Source: Auriscalpium vulgare (taxonomy: Eukaryota > Basidiomycota > Agaricomycetes > Russulales > Auriscalpiaceae). Taken from it: a stretch of DNA of 64,000 bases. A program made the position numbers and the translations under genes. The stretch is taken from contig JAHBBC010000021.1 in assembly GCA_019915015.1 (NCBI GenBank), positions 186,001-250,000 of the forward strand, read 5' to 3'. The notes beneath the pieces are model-generated. The model saw only the letters and a program-made list of their open reading frames with translations, had not been told where the DNA came from and ran no database searches. How positions within the stretch are numbered: the first letter of the stretch is position 1; the number at the start of each line of letters is the position of its first letter. Of this stretch, positions 19,631-32,245 are shown in pieces.

Positions 19631-20120
19631 ACAGTTGACTATTCTGTACGCTTGTGGGATACTGAACCTCAACTCGTGTGTATACATGTAGACGTCTGAA
19701 GGGCGCGCGGAGCACTGTTCGAGAGTAAATATTGGGTCAGTGCTTCGCTGCGCGCGTTCGCTGCCCCTGCTCGGGATCGCACAGACAGACCTCACAGAGT
19801 GTCATGTCGTAGGTCGCTTAGCGTTGAGATCATGGGAATGGAGTCCAGCCCACCAAAGTCCGGGTTACATCATGGGACATGCAACGTGCTGATACGAACG
19901 ACGACCAGACCTCCATGGGGCCAAAGGTCATTACGTCGGAAGCAATCCGTGATTCTTGCAGTGCCTGGGGCTGGGAGTGGCAAGGGGCTATGTCGGTGGT
20001 ATCGTTCGGTGCCAGCCGCTATATGCCTTGAGAGCGGGAACTTGGCTTATCTCACAAGCAGAGTTTAGCTGACAAGCAGAGTTTCGTTCTAGAGGTGATC
20101 TATGGGATACACACGGGGTG
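19631..20120. other. Convergent intergenic region between RPN11 and bS18m
   Basis: About 490 bp with 3' ends on both sides. A short open frame at 19799-20068 has no recognisable feature. One small direct repeat (AGCAGAGTTT with GCTGACAAGCAGAG) occurs around 20056-20084. Nothing else seen. Confidence 0.5.
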
Positions 20121-20856
20121 TCATCGATACTCAGAACGTGCCAGGCGACTAATGCTAGGGGTAGGCTGTCGGTAGAGGATAGGCATGACGCCCATCATCT
20201 TGGCCCTGCGTACTGCCTTCGTGATCCTCCGCTGGGTGCGCCACGTAACCTTGTTTTCCGCCCTGCTCTTCGTCTTGCCCATGACTGTCACGAAGTCCGT
20301 CATGAGTAGCGGATTGGTAGCTTCAACCAGGGGGTCGACATTCAGTTGGTGGAAAGCGTCCTGGGCCCGAGAAACCGGGGAGGAAGGGCCTAGTGCCCAT
20401 CGCTTGCGCCTGTATGTGGGGGGCTTCGAGCCTTCATCCGCCCAGTAAGACGGTTTGACGAACTGCTAGAGACTGAGCTGGCGCAGTAAGGACAAGGGCC
20501 CGTATGACACTCACGGAGACGCGCCGAAACCTCTCCTGCTTGCGATTCTCCTCCCTTACTAGAGAAGCTGCACGGTAATGGATGCGTCAGGATGGTCAGC
20601 GGAAAGGCTGCAGCGAGCACGGACCTTCAAAGGAGCCAGCTTTGCCTGCGACCGGTTGGGGTTCGGCGGTCTCGAGAATGTCGGCGACTTTGTCGATGAT
20701 CTCGGCGCGCGGCATGAACTCTTCGTCGTTCCTCTGGAGTTCGGCCGCTCTTTGGGCGGCACGGGACGCCATGGATGCTGTCTGGATGCGCGGCCTGAAG
20801 GCGCTCGTCGCTGAGAGGGCGCATCGGGTCTGCTGGAGCGCGCGGAAGGACAACAT
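20121..20856 (-). CDS. RSM18: Mitochondrial small-subunit ribosomal protein bS18m
   Basis: A component of the mitochondrial 37S ribosomal subunit. Three exons (20856-20625, 20567-20515, 20465-20121) join in phase to 209 residues. The N-terminus is basic and hydroxylated (MLSFRALQQTRCALSATSAF), fitting a mitochondrial targeting sequence. The C-terminal third carries the S18 core: FVTVMGKTKSRAENKVTWRTQRRITKAV in part, then RRAKMMGVMPIL, matching the bacterial bS18 pattern of a basic helix ending in MG-x-(I/M)P. The region between is the fungal extension. Assignment rests on this S18 signature. Confidence 0.88.
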
Positions 20857-21277
20857 GGGCTGAAGAGCACGCGGCAAGGACTGCCGCCGCTGATGAGCGG
20901 AGATGAGTGCGCGAAAATGTACAAGACGTACGCTGAGGAAGATCCGGAGTAGGTGACCGGACGCGAAGGCAGCGTGTGTGGTCAGAGACGCGACCCGCAG
21001 GAGAGACCCCGAACAGCGCGTGACGCGATATGTATCAGAGCGCAGGATTGTTGCCAAGGCGTATATTCAACAGCGCCCAGCCGCGGCACTGCCCAGCCTG
21101 AGGTCGATCGTCCTCCTCCTCCTCCTCCTCCTCCCTCCCGTCCTCGCGTCCTCGCTGCACACACCGCACGCCTTCTCATGCCCTCCTAGCCGCAATCTCT
21201 CTCGTCCTCCCTCCGTTCCGTCTCCAGCCCGGCCCTGACGCGCCAGCCATCCAACCCATCAGCATCCCCCGCCCTCC
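20857..21277. promoter_or_regulatory. Divergent promoter region between bS18m (-) and RIM15 (+), with a TCC microsatellite
   Basis: About 420 bp between start codons. It contains a run of eight TCC units (21111-21134) followed by more pyrimidine-rich sequence up to the RIM15 start. Long CT tracts upstream of the start are common in fungal promoters. No coding evidence. Confidence 0.6.
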
Positions 21278-24200
21278 ATGTCAGAGGCCCACTCGCAGCG
21301 TCGCCAACCCCCGAGCCCTCTTGTCTTCACCCCGGAGACAGTCCTCCCGCCCGTCGTTCCACCGGTCCAGAGCTCCAACAGCACCCATGGCTCCGGCTCG
21401 AATACCGTATCTATGCCCTTCGTCCGGCGACATGTAACCAGACGTCTCAAGGCTGCAAAGCAGGAATGCGACAAGGAGCTCCAGCGCGTCACCAATTCAA
21501 TCACCGCCTTTTTCGAAGAGAGGCTGCGTGAAGGTGAGCATGAGCTCGCCCAGGAGCGGGAGCAGCGCGAGCGCGAGCGCGAGCGAGATCGCGACATGCA
21601 ATCTCCCGACCCAGAAGCCCTTCGGGAGGCTTTCGCCGTGCAGCAGGCGGAACTCAGGTCGGCTATACAATCGGACGATGCCAGCTCGGATGGTGGTTAC
21701 GAGGCGGAATTGGAGGGATCCCATAGTCGTCACCGTGCGTCTCTCGAGGAAGTCCATCGCAGCCCCAACACGCTAAATCATTCGTCTTCATCCCCGGGAC
21801 TCCTCGCAGCATCAATGTCGTCCGCCAGCCCCGCGCCCATCCGCAGGCAGGCGACGATATCTTGGGAAAAGACCGCGCCTCCCACCGGCAATGGTACGCC
21901 TAGCTCGGCTGGCGGATCATCGCAGGTGCAGGATCCCGCGATTTCCACCAGCCCCCGCAAACATAATGCCGCCGCCCCGACCTCGTGGGCGTCTAGTGGT
22001 GTTGCTTCTCGGCGTTTGTCGCGCTCCATTCACATCCCCATCCGTCCCACACGATCCGGCCATAGCTCTCGTTCCACCTCCCGTTCCCGTTCCCCACTTC
22101 CTCCTACCACTCATTCAAGTTTCTCCGAGTCTCTTTCCAATGTCGGCACATCTTCCGTCAATCGACGTTCTTCTCGCATCCTCATTGATGACCCTGTGGA
22201 CCCTATCATGACCACCCTCTACGAACTCATTGCCGTGGCCACTGATGTGTCGGAGATGCCCGTCACTCATCTCACTACTCAACCGAAGGCCATCGAGACT
22301 GTCGTGCAACGGGTGCAGAACATAGGCAAGGCGTGGGACGACCACCCCGACTGGCACGGTCGGAACTGGTACGTCCAGGTCCTGCTGGCCGTTGCCAGCT
22401 TATCCCGCGTGCTCGAGTGGTGGGAAGCGGAGAAGCAGTTCTGGAATTTTGATGACAATGATGATGAGCAGGACGAGCAGCTCACGTTTGTCACCAAGCC
22501 AGCCGACGAACACCTGCCGCCGCCTGCGCCAACGCCAAGGCTTAGCCCCGAGGAAGAGGTTCGCCTGCGACTCTCAAGACCAACTAGTCAGGGCAAGAGG
22601 TCTCGAGAGGAGATAAACGCTCTTTCATTGGCGCCTCTTGAACCCTCGCGGGCATCATCGTCCAAGACGTTGGACACGGGCGAATCAGCTCGAGTCTTGG
22701 CCACGGAACGGTTACGTCTGCAGGCCGAGACCGCTCAGAATCGCAACATTGTGTTCGAGCTTCATCTTGACGGTGACCACATCATATGGGTCAATTATGC
22801 GTGGCTCGTCGTCGTCGGGTACGTGCTGCTCACTCTAGTGACGCCGACATCGCTCTAATATCCTCTCAGCACCGACCCAGATGAGATACAGGGCACTCGG
22901 ATATCTCGTCTTCTTGCTCCTGCCGATGTCTTGGTGTTTCAAGAAGCTACCCAGAGATTGCAGGATGACGACTCGCACACCGTGGAGGCTCGTTTCCGAT
23001 TGCGTGTAGAGGCAGAGGACGACCGTGATGTCAACGCTGAAGCCCTGTACCAAATGATGGACGGCAAAGGCATGCTCATGATTGACCGCGAAGCAGGATC
23101 GCCTTCTCATACAATGTGGGTCATCAAGCCTTCTGGACCAGCCGAGTATTTGCAGCCCTCCATCTTCGTGGAGGAGGACAATAGCCAGGCGGAGGCATCC
23201 ATGACCGAAAATGGTGACCAGAGCTACGATACACGGACAGAGGAGCCGCCCATGCCTCTCCCTTTCCCCCGGCCTATCAATCTCACGCCTATTCTATGCC
23301 GCATCTGCGAAAACAGCATACCGCAGTGGTACTTCGAGAAGCACAACGAGACTTGCAGCGAGGAGCACCGGCTAGAGGCGGAGATAGGTGAATGCAACGA
23401 GTCGATTGCCGAGCTCAAAACCACCATCCGTGATCTGTTCCTCTCGATCGAACGCTCGTCTCCCGTCACAGAGTATCGCGGTCTGCCGATCATGTCACCT
23501 TCCAGCTCTCCCGTGTCATCGTCCCCGCTCCAACTATTCCGGATTAGCAAGATGCAACGTTTTGGGGTCAAGAAAATGCAGCGCCGGCTCCTTGAGCAAC
23601 TTGAGGACATCTTGCAGGTCGCGTTGGAAATTTCGATCCCGTCTTTGAAGGAGGAGGAATCGAAGGAGCCCATTGAACGCCAACGACTGTTGTCTCCGGG
23701 ATCGGAGCGCAAGATCACACAGATTCGAAACTGGATCAAACCGTCTACTACAGATAATGGACTCGGACAGCTGGTCCAAGATGCGGAGCGCGTCATGCGT
23801 CAGAAGATCGACACCGTCGTGCGTCTTCAAAACACGATCAGGTACTCTGAGAAGGTGCGGCAGGAGTGGCAGGAGAGGGTGGAGAAGGAGCTGCAGCAGA
23901 TCGATGACGAAGATTCTGACGCGGAAGCAGAGGAGGTAGAGGAGGAGGAGCCGGGCGATATGGAGGGCGAAGCGCAAGAGCCAGGTGAAGAGGATGGCTT
24001 CGACGATCATTCGAGCACAACCTCTGAGTATGCCTTCGGGGGTAAAGGGACATCGTCTGACCCGACTCCGGTGGCTTCCTCGTCTCCGATACCGACAACG
24101 ATTGCTGCTGCTGAGCCCGCAATTTCTCCTATCCCTTCTGTTCCCCCGCCTCCTACGCCGATGACATACCCATGGCAGGGTATTTCATTGACAACGCGCT

Positions 24201-27128
24201 CGTCAACTCCGTCATCTGTGTCGTCCCCGCTGGCCCTCGCGGCTCCCATAGTTGCCTCCAACTCACCGGACGACAGCCCTCCGTTCATCGACTTGAACGA
24301 ACCGGCCAAGACCATCCGTAGTCGGAAGTCAACTCAAAACCTTGAGCCTCTGCCGCCGCTGTCCCCTCTGACTTCCCCTCTCGACCTGCCCCTAACTCGA
24401 AAGTCCCATCGTCGCCATTCTACTATCAACCCTGTCATCAGCACGGCTGCCCAGCCAGGCTCAGCTGGCCCAATCTCGCCTCGTCTCTCGGCCGTCACCC
24501 CGCTCTCGCGGACCGCACCTACTTCGATAAAGGATTTCGAGATTATCAAGCCCATCAGCAAAGGCGCGTTTGGATCTGTGTTTCTGGCGAAGAAGAAGGC
24601 CACTGGGGACTACTTCGCCATCAAGGTACTCAAAAAAGCAGACATGATTGCGAAGAATCAGATCACGAACGTCAAGGCCGAGCGCATGATTCTCATGAAG
24701 CAGGCAGAGTCACCGTTTGTCGCTAAGCTGTTCTTCACCTTCCAGAGCAAGGAAAACTTGTACCTGGTGATGGAATATCTCAACGGAGGTGACTGCGCAG
24801 CTCTTATCAAGTCACTCGGTGCCCTGCCGGAGGAGTGGACTAAGAACTACGTTGCCGAGGTGGTCCTAGGGCTCGAGTATCTCCACGAACGTGGTATCAT
24901 TCACCGGTACGCCTTCACATCAGGTCATAAGAGATAAATACCCTGATCTTAATTTGGTAGTGATCTGAAACCCGACAACTTGCTCATCGACCAGCACGGT
25001 CATTTGAAACTGACCGATTTTGGTCTGAGTAGGATCGGCCTTCTGGGGCGCCAGACTCGGGAGAACCAACTCTTGTCCTCTGAGAGGGGAGCCCGATCTG
25101 GTCAAAGGACCAGGTACAGTCCCCATTCTCGCCCTCCTTCCATCGACGCCGCATATCTATCCTCGCCGCTCATCCCTGCGGACCTTATCGGCGGAGGTTC
25201 GTACTTCAATCAACAACCAGCTCCGGTTTATCGGCACGGGACGAATTCATACCTCTCGTCTACAGATGATGTCAGTGAATCCAGCGGATCTGATTCTGTG
25301 CCGAATTTCTTCTCTCGCCGCTCTGGGACTCAGATGAACGACAGTCCTCTGCAGTCATTTGCCACAGAGTTGACTAACGAACTGCGCTCCCACTCGTCGC
25401 CAGGAAGCGGGACTCCGCCTGGAGAACAGAAGTTTGTGGGCACCCCTGATTATCTGGCGCCGGAGACGATTCTGGGCTTGAGAGGTGACGACGCCGCCGT
25501 TGACTGGGTAGGTGTCTTCCATTGACTAGCGGCGGAATTTGCTGAAACATGTCTGCGGCTTCATAGTGGGCACTCGGCGTCATCACATACGAATTCCTCT
25601 ACGGTGCGCCTCCCTTCCATGAGGAAACACCGGAGAAGGTTTTCGAGAACATCCTGTCCCGTCGGATCGACTGGCTCGAGGAATACGTGGATTATTCCCC
25701 CGAGGCCCGCGACTTTATGGAGCGGCTGATGGCTCTGGACCCAGCGCGGCGCTTGGGTGCAAATGGCGCTGGCGAGGTGAAGGCACACCCATTCTTCGAG
25801 GGCATTGAGTGGGATAAGGTCACGATGACAGAGGCCGCCTTCATTCCGCAAGTGACAGACCCTGAGTCGACCGACTACTTCGACCCACGAGGCGCTATCC
25901 TGCAGCTCTTTGATGACGATATTCCTGCTATCGCCCAGCCCACAGCGGAACGCCCTCACGTTGGCTTGGAGATACCCCTTTCCGACGCGGTCCCTGTGCC
26001 CAACAAGCAAGGGCGTGACGCCGTCACCCCTGCAGATGACGACTTCGGCACCTTTAGCTTTAAGAATCTACCCATTCTCAAGCAGGCCAACGATGACATG
26101 ATCAGGAAGCTCAGGACTGATCAGATGGCACCCATTACCCACACCCTGTCCGAATCCAATGCTGCGCACTCCCGGAAGCGCAGTATATCTACGAGGAAGA
26201 AAGCCCCGTCCAGCGTTGTGACTTCGTTTGACAGCAAGCCGACAAGTACTAACCCTCCTTCCCCGGCCACCTCCACGTCCTCCATCGCTTCCTCTCCCTC
26301 ACGCGGCAGTCTTCCTCCTTCCACCCCCGGCAGTATCGCTAGTCATATACGCAAGCCATCGGAGTATGGAGCAGTGGAACGCTTCAAGCAGAATCATATG
26401 GATGCGGACGTGAGTCGTCGCAACTCGATGCCGAGTCGTCTACGGACAGCTTCCGTCTCGTCCAGTTTGGGAGAGGGCTCCATGTCCGATGCATGGCCAG
26501 CATCAGTCGGACAGGTCTCGGGCCACTTTGAAGTCAACACACCGCCATCGTCGGTCGCGTCCATTGATCTGAAGCGCGGTCCGGATCCCAGCGACCGCGC
26601 TGTGACCTGTCTCCTCGCTGAGGACAATCCTATCACAGCGAAGATCATCGAGACGTTGCTCATAAGGCTGGGATGCCGGTGTGTCGTTGTCGCGGACGGG
26701 TCGGAGGCAATAGGCGTTGCAATGGGCGACATCAGTACGTGTTTTTGTTAAGGCAGCTTCTGCAAGACCCTGACACGTGCAACAGAGTTTGATTGTATCC
26801 TCATGGATCTTCACATGCCCGTTGGTACGTTTTCGTCTAATCCGGTTGTTGCTGAACGTGGTGCTAACGGTCATGACCACTAGTCGATGGGGAGAGTGCT
26901 GCTCGTTACATCAAAAGTACTAATAACAGGAACACGAGCACGCCCATCATCGCTGTCAGTGCCTACAGCGGTGCCGAAAACGAGGATGCGAGCGCGCTGT
27001 TCGCTGCTTCCCTCGCAAAACCGCTGCAAAAAGCCGACCTCTTAGCTGCTATGCGTCACCTTGGCTTCAAAACGTCCACAGCCCCAGAATCTGCTCACGG
27101 CACTGCAAAGGCGGTTGCGGTCCGATAA
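21278..27128 (+). CDS. RIM15: Rim15-family PAS/AGC protein kinase with response-regulator domain
   Basis: Rim15 (Greatwall-type) promotes quiescence entry when TORC1, Sch9 and PKA activity falls. Six exons (21278-22818, 22870-24906, 24961-25507, 25567-26734, 26786-26824, 26884-27128) sum to 1858 residues. Visible parts: an arginine/glutamate-rich coil near residue 90; a PAS-like domain (IWVNYAWLVVVGTDPDEI, residues about 500-600); a zinc finger C-x2-C-x12-H-x4-C (CRICENSIPQWYFEKHNETC); the kinase (GAFGSVFLAKK, AIKVLKK, HRDLKPDN, DFGLSR) with an insertion of about 120 residues between DFG and VGTPDYLAPE, as in Greatwall kinases; and a C-terminal receiver domain with LLAEDN, phospho-acceptor ILMDLHMP, AVSAY and LAKPL. 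All kinase and receiver key residues are present. Confidence 0.96.
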
Positions 27129-27675
27129 CACTTTATGATATAATGGCACATTCACGCATTCGTTTCTCAATTCTCGTATCCTGTTCACGACCACGTCCAT
27201 TCTGCAGCATCACCACCTCCCCCTCACACTATGACTCCGTTTATACACCAGCATCCAAACATATCTCTTTCTCGACATATACTGGTTCCTCTCGTCGCAC
27301 TTACTCTCTATTGTTGCATCTTTCCACTCGCATGCATTGTACGCTAGCCACTCTTGAGCCATCTATCTAGTGCGTTGTACTCCATTACCCCTGAGCATAT
27401 ATGCCTGAAAGCATTGTTTTAATCCTGCAAGTATGTGCGAAGCAAGGAATGCCGCCGTATCATCGCAGCCTCGCGGCGCTCATGTGGCCTCCGTGGCTGA
27501 CCTTGGCACAGAAGACAGTTAGCGGCGCTGTGTTGAACTTTGATATTGGGAGGATAGAGATAGAGAGCGCTATGTAGCTCAATTTAGATATCCGTTGTTA
27601 CGGCTTCAAATACCGTCCAGTGGGGTCCAAGTACTGCCACCTCAGCTACCAGTACTTGCCGCTGCCTTGAGGGGA
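27129..27675. other. Intergenic region between RIM15 and the next gene
   Basis: About 550 bp on the shared plus strand: RIM15 3' region, then the upstream region of the next gene. A short frame at 27143-27370 has no coding features. No repeat or RNA gene seen. Confidence 0.5.
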
Positions 27676-29933
27676 ATGTCTCTCCCGTTCCCTGCGGGCC
27701 CTTCGCTGCCTCCACCGCCTGGCCAATACTCCCGCCGACCTGTACAAACGAGGGCAGCATCCGCCCCTGGCCCGCCTTTCTACGCGCCGTATCCCGGTGC
27801 GCCACCGTACCCACCACCAGTGGCATACCCTCCAGCAGCGCCGCCACCCCTCCCGACCAGCCTCATTCCAGGCCACAGACCAAGAGTACAGACGCTTGGA
27901 AATCAGGTCGACACTCTTATCTTCGCCCCACGCCGTGTAACCCAGAGCAATGCTGCCCGAAATCCACCTCCGGCACTCAAAGTGTCTCCTCTGCACAGAC
28001 GCGAAATTCACGCTGCGCACGCTCCTCCTCTACCCCCGAAACCGCCTCTAGCAGGCCCGCTTGCGCCCCCTGTACCATCTGTACCACCTCTTCCGCCAAA
28101 GCATGCCTTCTTCCCGTCCACACAGACGTCGATCCCTGTGCCGCCGAGGGTAACCGGGTTTCCTCATCATCCTCCGATGCGTTCCTCGGTTTCAATGCCT
28201 TCCCTGCCGGTATCTCTCCCACAGTCGGACAGTGCGCTCCCCACGCCCTCGGAGGCCGATGAAGATGAGGAGCTGCAGCTCGCACTACGGCTATCTGCAA
28301 CAGAAGACCGCGAGCACCAGCACAAGCTCGCCTTGCTCGAAGAGAGCATCTTGGTCAAGGCGCTCGAGGACTCATTGAGAGTGGACTCAGACTCTTTCAT
28401 CGTTGAGTCACCTCGCTCAGATGAGCCGTTCTTCAGGGACTCTTCAACGGTAGAATCCTCCGCGCGGTTGCCAGAGATACTTCCCCACACTCCTACCACA
28501 CCCGCACTCCTCAACCGAGCGCGCACAGCCCCGGTTGTTCCATCCCTTCGCCAAAGTCAAATTCTAGAGGATGAGGCTCTTGCGCGGCGTATGGCGGAAG
28601 AAGTTGAGCGCAACAACGACAACCCTCCACCGCATCTCCGTCAAACGTCGCGCGAGCGCCTATCACAGCCCACACATCTCAGCGCAACAATCCCACTTGA
28701 TCGAGGTAACTATTTCTTTGACCGACATAATGCAGTGTTCTGATATAATGGCTCAGCACCTGCCCTCAACCATTCCTCGAGGAGTGCGCCGGACGTGTTA
28801 CAACCCGAGGGACATCATGCCACCGCGACTGCTTCGAAACATCACCAATCAGATCATGAAGTGCATGACTTTGGCGCGCCTTCCTTTGCGTCTAGTGCAC
28901 CGACAAGTCCGCGACGGGTGTCCAGAGCGCCGTCGTTGTCACCATCGACCTCGACCGTGTCTACAATATCTGAAGATGCCTCAGATGATGCAACAAGAAG
29001 GGCTTCGAGCTCGGGTTCCTTGACGCCAAACCAATATGTCGAAACCGAACTTTTATATGGTGTCTGTGAGTACATTCATCAGGTTCATGAAGTCGGTCTA
29101 GATGTTTGCTTGTATTGACCACGCTGCGCTAGCCTGGGGGTTCAATCCTCCAATAATCAGTGTTTCAACTGAAGGCGCTCTTCCTCGTGGCCCTGTGCCG
29201 AATGTAATGGCTCTTCCCTATGGCAAATCTCCCCCTCTGCACATACAGGCGCCAAGTTGGCGGCAACTATTGAAGCTCATGGCCAAGTTAAGTGCCACAC
29301 AGGTGGAGCCTGATATCGAGACCCTCGCAGTGACGAAGGGTGCTCTCAAATTGCGAACCGTCGTGCAGTTTGTGAAGGTAATGCGTGCACTAGCATTCTG
29401 CGTCTATCCTAACTCACTACACGTCCCACTAGGTTAACCATACTTCGAGTGAATGGCGAACTGTCTTGTACCTGACAACCGATTATCCCCCTCCGTCTGA
29501 CCATCCCTCCTGGAAGTACACGAATGGCGACGTCAGTGTTCTGCCGTATTCATACTCCCTCTCAAACCTGCCAGCGATCTTGAGCGACGGGCCAGACTCA
29601 GAGATGGCGAAGTATTACACCATCCCTGCTACGGCCACGACGCCGTTACCGAGCCTGCCCATCTCGCTCCCAAACTTGGCTGTGTATCTAGCTTCCGCCC
29701 TGGACGACTCACGGCAGGCGTTGCACGACACTTCCAGCGGTACTCGGCGGCTCGCCAAAATGATCAACGCATGTTACCCTGCCGACCTCACTTCGCCGCT
29801 CGACGAAACGGGCGAACGCCGCGGGGCGAGGGCCCTGCTTGGCCGGATGGTAGGACGATCGCACAAGGCTCGCGGTCGCAATGCCGACGTGTATGAGCTG
29901 GTCACGCCATTTATACCGGACGAGTGGGGCTAA
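27676..29933 (+). CDS. Unknown fungal protein with ubiquitin-interacting-like motifs and conserved C-terminal domain
   Basis: Four exons (27676-28705, 28757-29065, 29133-29377, 29433-29933) join in phase. The first ATG in frame is at 27676. The N-terminal 190 residues are very proline-rich. Then come two stretches resembling ubiquitin-interacting motifs (DEDEELQLALRLSATE near residue 196; ILVKALEDSLRVDSD near 225) and a third related helix (LEDEALARRMAEEVE near 300). After a Ser/Thr-rich linker, the C-terminal half (GVSWGFNPPIISV; VMALPYGKSPPLHIQAPSW; LKLRTVVQFVKVNHTSSEWR; SSGTRRLAKMINACYP) looks like a folded, conserved domain I associate with unnamed Agaricomycete proteins. I cannot name a function; a ubiquitin-linked adaptor is only a guess from the motifs. 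Confidence 0.72.
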
Positions 29934-30277
29934 AAGACGCGGAGTGTGGTCTGGATCCCCGGCGTTGGGTGGCATACTATATGGAATATGGGAGGGGTGA
30001 TGGACACGTCGGTGGCTACTGCACAGTGTGATACCATTCATGTTGGAGCGCGCTCGGTTCACATGCGAAGACGAGAGCGTGAGGCTGGGTGGCGTGGACT
30101 TCGCGTCCTGTGTGAACAAGGCGAAATACGCGGGGACGGAGAGGCGGTTCGGGTCGGGCGAGATCCGGGCCTGTGCCGCTGAGATCTAATCTGATACATA
30201 GCCGCGCCAGGCTCTCCTACATGACCTCCCCATGCCGTTTTCCTGACGCTCGCCTCAGCCCCAGCCCCAGCCTCGCC

Positions 30278-31702
30278 ATGAACCGACTCAAGCGTCTCGC
30301 AGCTGTGCTCCTCAACCCCCACGACGTAGACATCGACGACGCCTCCTCCGCCCTGGAGGCGGCTGGCGTCCCTGTCTCCTTTGCGGACTGTCGGAACTGC
30401 CCCAACCCCTGCGACCAAGCGAGTGAGTCCTCTGCGCCCTTCGCAGTTCTCACCTCATGGTCGACGCGTTGCAGGCCACGAGGACTACCCCAACAAGATT
30501 GTGTCGATGATAGACACCGAGTCGGACATGCTGGGCTCTGTCAAGCCGTACCGGAGACAGGTGCGTCACACGCCGCACGAGCAGTACTTTTTTATCTGAT
30601 AATGTGCCCACCGCCGGCGCTCCCTCAGGTCGTCATTTCAACGGGCAAGTCAGACTGGGAACGGTCGGTGACGAGTGTCAAGGACACCCTCGCCGCCTTC
30701 ATCACCGCCGTCGAGGGCAGCGCGCCCACTCCCGGCACGTCACTCCCCGGCACTCCGCAGAGCGGGTTCAAAGACGACTTCGAGGCCCCACGCCCCGGCG
30801 TTGTCGGCATCTTCAGGGATTCCGAGACGAGCAAGCTCTCCATCCTCAACGGCAGCCACGACACGCTCTGCACCGACCACGCCTGCGAAACTGTGCTCGT
30901 GTTTCCTGACTACAAAATTGTCACCGAAGTCCCGCGCTCTGTGGGAGGCGCGCAGGCTCTCTGGGACAACTCCGTGAACCCCACCGTGCCTCGAATGGGT
31001 TCCCTGTCCGAGGGTACTTCCGTCAAGTCCTGGATCATCCCGTACTCCTGTGTGATTCTGATATGTAAGTGGTGCAGGAGCGCGCCGCCACGTTCGCGTG
31101 CTTTCACTCTCACATCTGATGCATGTGGTATCGCAGGTTCACATCGCCGGCGCGACGTGCGATGCGCGGTCGTCGCGCCAAAGCTGGAACACGGTACGCA
31201 TTTTCCGATCTTCGCATCCGAAACCGACGCGCTAATCTCGCTCGCACAGCATTCTCCGAAAGTTTATGCCGCGAAGGCTGGGACGTGCACACGCAATTGG
31301 ATGCCCCGACAGGCCCTCCGCTTGAAGAGTTCAACGACAGCGAGGAGAGCAAGAGCGCGGAGATGGACCGGCGGCTGCAGGAGCTCGACTCGGAGGACCT
31401 CCCGAAGAGGGCGCTCATCCTCAAGACGTCACATATTGGCGGTCATCGATACGCGGGGAACGTCATCGTGAGCAGAAGTCCAGCTGCCGTCCGCGCAATC
31501 GCCCAGCTGATCGCGTCCTGTGCGCGCGCACTTCCAGATCTACATGCCGCAGGGGGCAGGCGTGTGGTACGGCCGCGTCTCGACGCACGAGGTGGAGCCA
31601 ATCGTGAAGACGACGATTCTCGGCGGAATGATCCTGCCACCACTACTGCGTGGCGGCGTTAACTTGGCAAGGCCGGACTGCAAGAAGCTGACAGATTGGT
31701 AG
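30278..31702 (+). CDS. Sucrase/ferredoxin-like (Apd1/Aim32 family) thioredoxin-fold Fe-S protein
   Basis: Six exons (30278-30422, 30475-30560, 30629-31064, 31137-31193, 31250-31467, 31538-31702) sum to 368 residues; an in-frame ATG at 30221 would add 19. The N-terminus has CRNCPNPCD; the C-terminal thioredoxin-like ferredoxin domain holds CSHRRRDVRC (C-x8-C) and HIGGH (H-x3-H), the spacing of the two cysteines and two histidines that bind a Rieske-like [2Fe-2S] cluster in Apd1/Aim32. YAGNVIIYMPQGAGVWYGRV and LPPLLRGGVN are also typical. Yeast Apd1 is cytosolic and Aim32 mitochondrial; the sequence does not settle which this is. Confidence 0.9.
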
Positions 31703-32245
31703 CATCTCCTTTGCAGGTTTCATTCCTGGGTCTGCCTTTCGCGAGTAATTTATTCTATCACCTAAATACTCAACGTACCGTACACCGCGCGGACAGAGTA
31801 TAGTTACAGTACATCTGCATTCACAGAACCGGTCTCGTATCATTACTACACGTTATTATAACACTATCAGCCATACCACAATCCAAGACCTGCATCACCC
31901 AAAACTTATTGTACGCCTATGGATTTTGTGCAACTGACCAACGGGGAGATAAGGCAAAAAGCATGCGGGGGATAGGAAAGAACATAGAAAGGAAATATGT
32001 GGTCCGTGTCCGGAGCATTGATGGTACAGTGGGGGTACAAGGGAGATATTTGATTGATGAGAGCAACATGCAGTGGAATGCGGGGTGTTGTTGGTTTAAC
32101 CATAAGCGTCGTGGGTGGGCAGGCAAGAATGCATAGTGAATCCTGTGGGCAAGTGGGCCGCGAGAGGCATGCGAGGGGTGAGTTGGTGGCCCAGGAGGAT
32201 GAGATTCAGACAGACAAGGGCTGCAGGGGGTCAACGCGTACACTA
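31703..32245. other. Convergent intergenic region between the Apd1/Aim32-like gene and SCH9
   Basis: About 540 bp between stop codons on opposite strands, A/T-richer than the genes. It should contain both 3' untranslated regions. Open frames here are short and featureless. Confidence 0.55.

Noticed and set aside
27595..27675. Upstream extension of the UIM-like gene to 27595
   Set aside because: The codon at 27595 is TTG; the first ATG in frame is 27676 and nothing upstream looks conserved.
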